Positions 1 to 3,689 of a stretch of 5,291 nucleotides of DNA are shown in pieces; positions within the stretch are counted from its first letter, which is position 1; each line of letters starts with the position of its first letter. This DNA comes from Patescibacteria group bacterium (lineage in GTDB: Bacteria > Patescibacteriota > Minisyncoccia > Phycocordibacterales > Phycocordibacteraceae). Where the stretch lies: contig SCVI01000056.1 in NCBI GenBank assembly GCA_004296925.1, forward strand, positions 1 through 5,291, written 5' to 3'. A model generated the notes under the pieces. It had not been told where the DNA came from. It searched no databases and saw only the letters and a program-made list of their open reading frames with translations. Both the position numbers and the translations under genes were made by a program.

Positions 1-91
1 CGCGAGTGAAGGCTGAAACGCTTTTTGCGTATTGAGACTAAGTATTTGCATTAGAGGCTACTGTACCAGAGATTTTACGACCTATTGTGGA
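1..91. other. Downstream intergenic, no gene seen
   Basis: This stretch follows the stop codon of the patatin-like gene. All three frames on both strands are broken or too short to support a gene. The only structure is a weak hairpin, ACGC-TTTTT-GCGT, near position 20, too short to call a terminator. Confidence 0.4.
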
Positions 92-856
92 CTACTCAGA
101 CTTTACTGTAAGTACCGCTTTGAGTTTCGGATTATCAAGTACAGATTTATAGCCCATATCAAATGAATCGCGTAGCTTCTGTGGGTTACTAGTGAGAGGG
201 CTTGATGGGTTTTTCCGATCTGTAACAATACAAATATCTATACGCTCATCACTTTGGGATAGTATCGGTCTTTTCCTCCATCGACTATCAATACCAATGA
301 TAATTTCAGCACCAAGGTCTTTAGCTTTTTGAATAAGATCATCAAAAGTTGCGCCAAAACTACCATCTTCGTATTCTCGACCCTCAATGGTTACCGGCTG
401 TGTAAGCACTGGAATTGATTTTGTTGCACGCAACACTTCGAACATATCAATAGAATCTGTCTTTACATCTCTATTGGAAATATACCGAGTACCTTTTGTT
501 TTTCTGTCAGTAATTGGTATGTAGCAATCAATTTCAGAAGAATAAAAAGAGTCAACATCAAATGGATGCATCATGCGAAACACAGTATCTACTAAATAGT
601 CTAGTTTCATTAATTTTAAACCGCGCCGTTTTGCAATGAAACGTGTTGTTGCTAAAGCTTTTGTCCAAATCTTTTCACTTTCTTCTATTTGACCTGAAGT
701 GTAATAGACACCGGTGCCCGCATCTCCTGAAGATGCGACAATAATATCCGGTCGAAGTTGATATTCTTTTGCGAGAGCGGTAAATGCACCGGCTCCATAT
801 GCACATCCTGTTCCTCCTCCAGGAGCTACGATCGCAATTTTCGGTTTTTCTTTCAT
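92..856 (-). CDS. Patatin-like phospholipase family protein
   Basis: This 254-residue protein resembles the patatin/RssA-type serine acyl hydrolases, which cleave acyl esters of lipids with a Ser-Asp dyad. A glycine-rich oxyanion-hole segment (APGGGTGCAYGAG, residues 11-23) follows the first beta strand. The expected elbow is PDIIVASSGDAGTG (36-49), with Ser43 the best aligned nucleophile. The second dyad member is probably Asp164 in YEDGSFG, where the family usually has DGG or DGA. The elbow is unusual: A-S-S-G-D in place of G-x-S-x-G, so activity is uncertain. The reading frame extends upstream to an ATG at 892, but I chose the ATG at 856. The extra 12 residues are translated partly from a repeat element, and the protein from 856 begins with a typical short lysine-rich lead into the first strand. 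There is no Shine-Dalgarno, but a TAGTAT hexamer lies 7 nt before the start. No signal peptide is seen, so it is probably cytoplasmic. The fold family is fairly sure; the substrate is unknown. Confidence 0.8.
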   Translation of the reverse strand: MKEKPKIAIVAPGGGTGCAYGAGAFTALAKEYQLRPDIIVASSGDAGTGVYYTSGQIEESEKIWTKALATTRFIAKRRGLKLMKLDYLVDTVFRMMHPFDVDSFYSSEIDCYIPITDRKTKGTRYISNRDVKTDSIDMFEVLRATKSIPVLTQPVTIEGREYEDGSFGATFDDLIQKAKDLGAEIIIGIDSRWRKRPILSQSDERIDICIVTDRKNPSSPLTSNPQKLRDSFDMGYKSVLDNPKLKAVLTVKSE

Positions 857-863
857 TAACGCG

Positions 864-874
864 ATACTACTATA
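864..874 (-). promoter_or_regulatory. Possible -10 elements for the patatin-like gene
   Basis: On the minus strand TAGTAT (869-864) lies 7 nt before the ATG at 856, which would give a leaderless mRNA. TATAGT (874-869) overlaps it and would give a leader of about 5 nt. No -35 match is evident. This is weak and based only on sequence. Confidence 0.3.
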
Positions 875-889
875 AATTAAAATATTCTG

Positions 890-980
890 CATCGCTCCGC
901 TCCGTCAGCACCCAACGCAGACAAAGCAGTTTGTCTGCCTCAGCCGACAATCAAAAATCCCCTCTCGGGGATTTTGTTTG
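890..980 (-). repeat. Truncated second copy of the tRNA-Asp 3' element
   Basis: This 91-bp block repeats 1065-1154 in direct orientation, about 175 bp away. In plus-strand order it holds CATCGCTCCG, GTCAGCACCCA (904-914, the T-loop and T-stem 3' strand of tRNA-Asp), a perfect hairpin (GCAGACAAA, loop GCAG, TTTGTCTGC; 917-938), and a 41-nt tail (940-980) identical to 1114-1154. Only the hairpin stem differs from the other copy, and it keeps perfect pairing. The left half of the full element is missing: sequence left of 890 is AT-rich and leads into the patatin-like gene. It probably arose by tandem duplication of the element next to the tRNA. Confidence 0.8.
954..975. terminator. Bidirectional terminator-like hairpin, copy A
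   Basis: AAAATCCCC (954-962), loop TCTC, GGGGATTTT (967-975) form a 9-bp stem. On the minus strand it ends in GGGGATTTTT, a classic intrinsic terminator form; on the plus strand it ends in ATTTTGTTT. It is identical to the hairpin next to tRNA-Asp at 1128-1149. Confidence 0.6.
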
Positions 981-1154
981 GCGCGCATGTGCTGGCTACA
1001 ACTCTCGCTTCACCCATGTTCAGCTCGGTCGTAGCCTCGCCTCGCGGTTTCTCGAAACGAGAAACATCGCTCCGGCCGTCAGCACCCATCCGGAAGTGAC
1101 GCAGGTCACTTCCTCAGCCGACAATCAAAAATCCCCTCTCGGGGATTTTGTTTG
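981..1154 (-). repeat. tRNA-Asp 3' structured element (E1)
   Basis: This is a 174-bp non-coding element between tRNA-Asp and its truncated second copy. Plus-strand order: a degraded copy of the tRNA-Asp 3' end (about 976-993, with GCGCGCATGTGCTG against GCGCGGCTGATGGGTGCTG); stem 1, GGCTACAAC (994-1002) with GTCGTAGCC (1028-1036), which pairs fully with a G-U only when read on the minus strand; a GCCTCGCG core; stem 2, GTTTCTCG-AAA-CGAGAAAC (1047-1065); ATCGCTCCGGCC; GTCAGCACCCAT (1078-1089), an inverted copy of the tRNA-Asp T-loop and T-stem 3' strand; stem 3, GGAAGTGAC-GCAG-GTCACTTCC (1092-1113); TCAGCCG (1114-1120), an inverted acceptor 3' strand; and a terminator-like hairpin. It shares order and core motifs with the elements at 1434-1602 and 2415-2617. 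No protein is supported; the plus-strand reading frame across it also crosses the tRNA. Confidence 0.75.
1128..1149 (-). terminator. Intrinsic terminator-like hairpin after tRNA-Asp
   Basis: AAAATCCCC-GAGA-GGGGATTTTT on the minus strand begins 5 nt beyond the tRNA discriminator base. A GC-rich stem top, a tetraloop and a T run fit an intrinsic terminator. It is nearly symmetrical and could also work on the plus strand. It forms the centre of the longer inverted repeat that extends into the tRNA's acceptor and T-arm. Confidence 0.65.
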
Positions 1155-1226
1155 CGCGGCTGATGGGTGCTGACCCCACGACCTCTCGCGTGACAGGCGA
1201 GTGCTCTACCGTTGAGCTACAGCCGC
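1155..1226 (-). tRNA. tRNA-Asp (anticodon GTC)
   Basis: A complete cloverleaf of 72 nt can be drawn: acceptor GCGGCTG/CAGCCGC, D-stem GCTC/GAGC with 7-nt loop AACGGTA, anticodon stem CTCGC/GCGAG with loop CTGTCAC (anticodon GTC), variable region AGGTC, T-stem GTGGG/CCCAT. Discriminator G73 agrees with aspartate identity. CCA is not encoded; CAA follows. The T-loop reads GTCAGCA rather than the near-universal TTCRANT, so the 54-58 reverse-Hoogsteen pair would be G-G rather than T-A. The same T-loop sequence recurs in inverted orientation at 904 and 1078, so it is unlikely to be a read error. Both ends of the gene lie in inverted repeats. Confidence 0.93.
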
Positions 1227-1283
1227 AAACGGGGAGGAGAACACCACAAGTATTGTGCATTCTCTCCGAGTGCAGCGGTTGTA
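1218..1283 (-). repeat. tRNA-Asp 5' hairpin unit R1
   Basis: A 66-bp unit with outer arms TACAGCCGC (1218-1226) and GCGGTTGTA (1275-1283). The first arm is the tRNA-Asp acceptor 5' strand plus bases 8 and 9. Inside, GGAG and AGAA segments pair with TTCT and CTCC, leading to the inner hairpin CACAA-GTA-TTGTG (1245-1257 region). Paired with R2 at an exact 74-bp offset. Confidence 0.7.
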
Positions 1284-1291
1284 TTTAATAA

Positions 1292-1357
1292 TACAGCCGC
1301 AAATGATGAGAAGAATACGGCAAGTATTGCGTATTCTTCCTGAATGCCGCGGCTGTA
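1292..1357 (-). repeat. tRNA-Asp 5' hairpin unit R2
   Basis: A 66-bp unit with perfect outer arms TACAGCCGC (1292-1300) and GCGGCTGTA (1349-1357). The inner stem is GAAGAATAC (1310-1318) with GTATTCTTC (1331-1339), topped by GCAA-GTA-TTGC. R1 and R2 share outer arms and the CAAGTATTG tip, but their middle stems differ in sequence and both stay largely paired. To its right, GGCTGTA (1351-1357) pairs again with TACAGCC (1366-1372), a third partial iteration. Confidence 0.7.
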
Positions 1358-1384
1358 GCTACTCATACAGCCAGCGTACCAGCG

Positions 1385-1393
1385 ATTCTACCA
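1385..1393 (-). promoter_or_regulatory. Possible extended -10 promoter for tRNA-Asp
   Basis: The minus strand reads TGGTAGAAT: a -10-like TAGAAT (1390-1385) with an upstream TG at extended -10 spacing. No good -35 is visible. Transcription would pass R2 and R1 before reaching tRNA-Asp about 150 nt later. Low confidence; tRNA-Asp could also be read through from the upstream genes. Confidence 0.3.
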
Positions 1394-1433
1394 GAAAAAC
1401 TGTCTGAAATCGAGCGTGACTTCACACTGCTAC

Positions 1434-1602
1434 GGTGTCTGGAGGACTAGGTCACGAATATTTCCTCGCCGTCGCTCGGAAATTTCTCGACCCAGCCTCG
1501 CGGTTTTTTGAGGCAAAAAACATCGCTGTGGCCTGCAAGTCCTCACGCACAGCACTCAAGTGCTGTGCTCTCCCGGCACACAGGTACCGCCTCACTCTAC
1601 TC
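1434..1602 (-). repeat. tRNA-Met/Ile 3' structured element (E2)
   Basis: The second member of the element family. Plus-strand order: GGTGTCTGGAGGACT (1434-1448), a copy of the tRNA 3' end with one substitution and a 3-nt deletion; GGTCACGA (1450-1457); stem 1, ATTTCC (1460-1465) with GGAAAT (1478-1483); CTCGACCCAGCCTCGCG core (1486-1502); stem 2, GTTTTTT-GAGGC-AAAAAAC (1503-1521); ATCGCTGTGGCC; TGCAAGTCCTC (1534-1544), an inverted copy of this tRNA's T-loop and T-stem 3' strand; stem 3, GCACAGCAC-TCAA-GTGCTGTGC (1547-1568), a perfect 9-bp hairpin; and TCCCGGCACACAG (1571-1583), a diverged inverted acceptor 3' strand and CCA region. The element abuts the encoded CCA of the tRNA. The plus-strand reading frame across it runs into the tRNA and is not a gene. 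Confidence 0.75.
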
Positions 1603-1679
1603 TGGTGTCGGGAGGAGGACTTGCACCTCCGACCTAGGGCTTATGAGTCCCTCGCTCTAACTACCTGAGCTATCCCGAC
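1603..1679 (-). tRNA. tRNA with anticodon CAT (elongator Met or Ile2)
   Basis: Acceptor GTCGGGA/TCCCGAC, D-stem GCTC/GAGC with loop AGGTAGTTA, anticodon arm AGGGA-CTCATAA-GCCCT (CAT; A31-G39 mismatch), variable AGGTC, T-stem GGAGG/CCTCC, discriminator A, and an encoded CCA (1605-1603), the only one of the three tRNAs here with CCA. The body is 74 nt plus CCA. The elongator-type D-stem (C11-G24) separates it from the initiator at 2622-2692. Whether it is elongator Met or the lysidine-modified Ile2 cannot be decided by eye. The T-loop TGCAAGT has G at position 55 in place of the invariant T (pseudouridine site). It starts 20 nt after the nucleotidylyltransferase stop codon and may be cotranscribed with it. 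Confidence 0.9.
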
Positions 1680-1699
1680 GTAACTGCTCTAATCTAACA

Positions 1700-2383
1700 C
1701 TATTCGCTTTTTCTTAAAAGCTCTTCTGCTTTTGGAACATCAGCAGGTGTTGTTACTGTAATCCATCGCTTCTGCGGCACAACCTCCACTCTATCCGTTT
1801 TTGCTACATGAGTTAAGAGGTCTGTAAGAAGTGACTCATTAAGCCGTGAATGCGTGAACGGTGTAACGGCAAATATCTTAGGACTTAAAATCATTGCTCC
1901 TGAGTTTACTATGTTTCCAATTGGATTTTCTGGCTTCTCAATAATTTCTTTCATTGAGCCATCCTCATTTACACTTACAACACCGTAATGCTCTGGATCT
2001 TCTTTCTCCGCAACAAACAAACAATACTCAAACTCTGAACCTTTCGTAAAAGCTTCTTTATCGCCGATATCATCACCATAGAGCATGATGAACTTCTCTG
2101 TAATGACATCCTTCGCGAGATACACCGCGTGCCATGTACCCAACTGTTCTTTTTGCTCTATGTATGTAATTTTTTTCTCATGCCATGAATCACCAAAGTA
2201 TTCTCGTATCTTTTCTCCTTTGTATCCAATAATAAAGAAGATATCCGTTACATCATCTGGTAATTGCTGAAGCACATATTCCAAAAGTGGCTTTCCATTC
2301 AAAAGCACCATTCCTTTCGGTGTGTCATCGGTGAGTGGTCGCAAACGCTTTCCTTCTCCACCGGCGAGTATTAAAGCCTGCAT
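1700..2383 (-). CDS. Sugar-phosphate nucleotidylyltransferase (NTP_transferase family)
   Basis: This 227-residue protein has the fold and motifs of enzymes that join a sugar-1-phosphate to an NTP and release pyrophosphate, supplying nucleotide sugars for envelope polysaccharide or peptidoglycan precursors. The N-terminal signature LILAGGEGKRLRPLT (4-18), followed by TPKGM with Lys23, is the nucleotide-binding loop. YGDD (102-105) supplies the expected metal-binding aspartate. EKPENP (149-154) and NSGAMIL (160-166) match the sugar-binding region, and the C-terminus ends with the common WITVTTPADVPKAEELL pattern. LGTWHAV (81-87) replaces the usual GTA-type segment, with an odd Trp. The length fits short single-domain members such as MurU or mannose-1-phosphate guanylyltransferase, without the C-terminal beta helix of GlmU. 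The substrate cannot be assigned. There is no Shine-Dalgarno; a TATTAT hexamer sits 6 nt before the ATG. It is transcribed toward the CAT tRNA 20 nt downstream. Confidence 0.9.
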   Translation of the reverse strand: MQALILAGGEGKRLRPLTDDTPKGMVLLNGKPLLEYVLQQLPDDVTDIFFIIGYKGEKIREYFGDSWHEKKITYIEQKEQLGTWHAVYLAKDVITEKFIMLYGDDIGDKEAFTKGSEFEYCLFVAEKEDPEHYGVVSVNEDGSMKEIIEKPENPIGNIVNSGAMILSPKIFAVTPFTHSRLNESLLTDLLTHVAKTDRVEVVPQKRWITVTTPADVPKAEELLRKSE

Positions 2384-2389
2384 ATTGAG

Positions 2390-2395
2390 ATAATA
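2390..2395 (-). promoter_or_regulatory. Possible -10 for a leaderless transcript
   Basis: TATTAT on the minus strand ends 6 nt before the ATG of the nucleotidylyltransferase, so initiation at normal distance would fall at the start codon. No convincing -35 is present 17 nt upstream, where the minus strand reads CAAGCA. Confidence 0.35.
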
Positions 2396-2414
2396 ACTTA
2401 AAAAATTAAACTTG

Positions 2415-2436
2415 CTTGTTGCGGGGCCAGGATTCG
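2415..2436 (-). repeat. Displaced copy of tRNA-fMet 3' end (att-like)
   Basis: 22 identical bases recur at 2618-2639, exactly 203 bp away. They cover the 3' T-stem strand, the acceptor 3' strand, the discriminator and a few flanking bases of tRNA-fMet. Direct duplication of a tRNA 3' end around an insert is the usual footprint of site-specific integration, but the insert here is only 203 bp and encodes nothing. Confidence 0.7.
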
Positions 2437-2617
2437 GTCACGAGTCAGTAAGTATTTTGCCTCGAAAACTCGCAAAATACTAACTGCTCTCGACCCCGCC
2501 TCGTCTGTCGAAATCGACATGACTCCGGCTTTCGAATCCTGACACAAGACGAGCAGTCGTCTTGCTGCCCTCGCAAAACCTATAAAAAAAGCGAGGCAAA
2601 AACCTGACTTTTTTATA
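2415..2617 (-). repeat. tRNA-fMet 3' structured element (E3), flanked by 22-bp direct repeats
   Basis: The third and longest member of the family. Plus-strand order: an exact 22-nt copy of the tRNA-fMet 3' end and flank (2415-2436); GGTCACGA (2436-2443); stem 1, CAGT and AGTATTTTGC (2446-2460) pairing with GCAAAATACT and ACTG (2472-2486) around an 11-nt loop; core CTCGACCCCGCCTCG (2489-2503); stem 2, TGTCGA-AA-TCGACA (2506-2519); TGACTCCGGC; TTCGAATCCTG (2531-2541), an inverted tRNA-fMet T-loop and T-stem strand; stem 3, CAAGACGA-GCAG-TCGTCTTG (2545-2564); CCCTCGCA (2568-2575), an inverted acceptor 3' strand; and TATAAAAAAAG (2581-2591) pairing with CTTTTTTATA (2608-2617). The long inverted repeat reaches into the tRNA. 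No reading frame in it is credible. Confidence 0.75.
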
Positions 2618-2639
2618 CTTGTTGCGGGGCCAGGATTCG
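2618..2639 (-). repeat. tRNA-resident copy of the 22-bp direct repeat
   Basis: This is the partner of 2415-2436 and lies mostly inside tRNA-fMet. The identity ends inside the T-loop: the tRNA continues AACCTG on the plus strand while the other copy continues GTCACG. Confidence 0.7.
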
Positions 2640-2692
2640 AACCTGGGTCTGGAGGTTATGAGCCTCCTGAGGTACCACTCCTCCACCCCGCT
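2622..2692 (-). tRNA. Initiator tRNA-fMet (anticodon CAT)
   Basis: 71-nt cloverleaf: acceptor AGCGGGG/CCCCGCA with an A1-A72 mismatch, D-stem GAGG/CCTC with loop AGTGGTA, anticodon arm GGAGG-CTCATAA-CCTCC (CAT), variable AGAC, T-stem CCAGG/CCTGG with canonical loop TTCGAAT, discriminator A. The unpaired 1-72 position and A11-T24 in the D-stem mark it as the initiator rather than an elongator. Of the three anticodon-stem G-C pairs typical of initiators, 30-40 and 31-39 are present and 29-41 is A-T. CCA is not encoded. A good promoter lies just upstream at 2727-2755. Confidence 0.93.
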
Positions 2693-2726
2693 ATATATTT
2701 GCCAACAAAAAATGACAACTTGGAAA

Positions 2727-2755
2727 ATAATAGCCCAATTTTGGCTATATTTCAA
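2727..2755 (-). promoter_or_regulatory. Sigma70-type promoter for tRNA-fMet
   Basis: The minus strand carries TTGAAA (2755-2750), a 17-nt spacer, then TATTAT (2732-2727), both close to consensus at ideal spacing. The start site would fall near 2720, giving a 5' leader of about 28 nt before the tRNA. The spacer contains an inverted repeat, ATAGCC with GGCTAT (plus strand, 2730-2748), between the two boxes, which might be an operator or coincidence. Confidence 0.65.
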
Positions 2756-2785
2756 GGTAGCTCGATATACTCTCTTCAAAATACC

Positions 2786-2825
2786 GGTCTAGTATAATTA
2801 TGCTATAGCATAATTATACTAGACC
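2786..2825. repeat. Perfect 40-bp palindrome with divergent TATAAT
   Basis: GGTCTAGTATAATTATGCTA (2786-2805) is followed immediately by its exact reverse complement (2806-2825), with no spacer and no mismatch. TATAAT occurs on both strands (plus 2793-2798, minus 2818-2813). No T run follows, so it is not a standard terminator. It could be a regulator-binding site, a cruciform-forming site, or a divergent promoter core. It lies between the membrane protein gene and the tRNA-fMet promoter. Confidence 0.85.
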
Positions 2826-2901
2826 TAATATATAACTTTTTTGTATACATCCCCTTTTCCAACCTCATGTATCAAACAGAAAATAACCATGAAACGAGTT
2901 T

Positions 2902-2927
2902 TCATTAAAATTCTCATAGAAATGAGA
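2902..2927 (-). terminator. Possible terminator after the membrane protein gene
   Basis: The minus strand reads TCTCAT-TTCT-ATGAGA (2927-2912) followed by ATTTTAAT, 10 nt beyond the stop codon of the 248-residue gene. The stem is only 6 bp and AT-rich and the T run is short, so it is a weak candidate. Confidence 0.35.
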
Positions 2928-2937
2928 TTGAAATGCG

Positions 2938-3684
2938 TTATATGAAATCAAACTCCTGAAAAACCTGTTCGTATAGTTTAAGTGCGCGAAAAGCTTCTCT
3001 TTGAGTCAAAATAAAATTTGAGGTAGGTGTCGAAATGAGATTCTTAATTCTATGTGCCTCCCATGCAAAAGGTAGGGTCATGAATGCATTCTCTGGTATA
3101 TCACGCATTTTTTGATTAGTAGTAGATCCTGTATATCCAAGTCTTCCTAATAGTTCGCCAAGCATCCCGTCTGCTTCTAAAATACCTGCTCGCCATCTAG
3201 CAGGCTCATGTGACATGGCGCCATCTAACAACTGATGCCACCTATCCTGAAGAGGATGAATAACTGTATCGTTCAAAGACAATGTTCCATAACGAGATCT
3301 CTCTTTCATGCGTTGATAAAAAAGCGCAAATAGAGAAAATGCGATCAACGCCAATAAAAGTCCTGAAATAGTATATGCAATTGCGCTATAGAGAGACCAT
3401 AAAAATGAAAACGCTCCTCCAAATAGAGTACTTAGTGCTGTGAATGCATCAAAAAGTGAACCTAAAAATCCCGTGTGAGAAATCATAGAAGCACTATCGG
3501 TTCCCGCCTGAGAACCAAAAAGCCAATCCCAGAATCCTACTTTTGTTTTTCCTGCTGAAACACTGGCGTCAATGCCTGCGCTAAGTGACCCTGTATCAGT
3601 ACAACGTCCACCAAATAACGAATAAATAACACAGTACCAGTACTGCAGATTTAAAAACTTATAGAAAAAGAATTCTGATCCCAT
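2938..3684 (-). CDS. Hypothetical two-helix membrane protein
   Basis: This is a 248-residue protein of unknown function. An N-terminal hydrophobic stretch (about 5-25, FFFYKF then YWYCVIYSLF) is probably a membrane anchor. A polar, glycine- and serine-rich region (26-75) follows, then a long hydrophobic segment (about 88-123), then a basic turn KERSR (127-131) and a soluble C-terminal domain (132-248). By charge the C-terminal domain should face the cytoplasm. Its ILEADGMLGELLGRLGYTG (168-186), AFAWEAHRIKN-like stretch (206-215) and FILTQREAFRALKLYE (224-239) resemble, from memory, a family common in Parcubacteria with an R-N-x-I-A-H motif; here that motif reads KNLIST, so the histidine is absent. 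It starts 48 nt after the gatA stop codon and could be cotranscribed. No Shine-Dalgarno is visible; TATATT lies 5 nt before the ATG. Confidence 0.75.
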   Translation of the reverse strand: MGSEFFFYKFLNLQYWYCVIYSLFGGRCTDTGSLSAGIDASVSAGKTKVGFWDWLFGSQAGTDSASMISHTGFLGSLFDAFTALSTLFGGAFSFLWSLYSAIAYTISGLLLALIAFSLFALFYQRMKERSRYGTLSLNDTVIHPLQDRWHQLLDGAMSHEPARWRAGILEADGMLGELLGRLGYTGSTTNQKMRDIPENAFMTLPFAWEAHRIKNLISTPTSNFILTQREAFRALKLYEQVFQEFDFI

Positions 3685-3689
3685 GCCGT

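Noticed and set aside
857..892. Upstream ATG at 892 as start of the patatin-like protein
   Set aside because: This ATG falls in the repeat's CATCGCTCC motif, and the added 12 residues are not typical of the family; the ATG at 856 gives a natural N-terminus.
890..1154. CRISPR-like array
   Set aside because: Only two repeat copies, about 90 bp long and with internal hairpins; no short regular spacers and no cas genes.
981..1154. Hammerhead or other known self-cleaving ribozyme
   Set aside because: CTGA and GAAAC strings occur in one copy, but the GAAAC is not conserved in the others and no CTGATGA core with the three-stem order is present.
784..1173. Plus-strand reading frame of 129 codons
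   Set aside because: It runs antisense through the patatin-like start, both repeat copies and into tRNA-Asp; the duplicated peptide ADNQKSPLGDFV is just the 41-nt repeat translated twice.
1435..1668. Plus-strand reading frame of 77 codons
   Set aside because: It is made of element E2 and the antisense of the CAT tRNA; no independent coding signal.
2085..2270. Plus-strand frame of 61 codons, and frames at 3828-4010, 4590-4808 and 4667-4870
   Set aside because: All are shadows within the nucleotidylyltransferase or gatA genes, whose own frames have strong family motifs.
1434..2617. Insertion sequence or retron
   Set aside because: There is no transposase or reverse transcriptase in the window, and the inverted sequences match the adjacent tRNAs rather than fixed terminal repeats.
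2480..2779. Minus-strand reading frame of 99 codons
   Set aside because: It reads straight through tRNA-fMet, its promoter and element E3; the sequence is explained by RNA and repeat structure.
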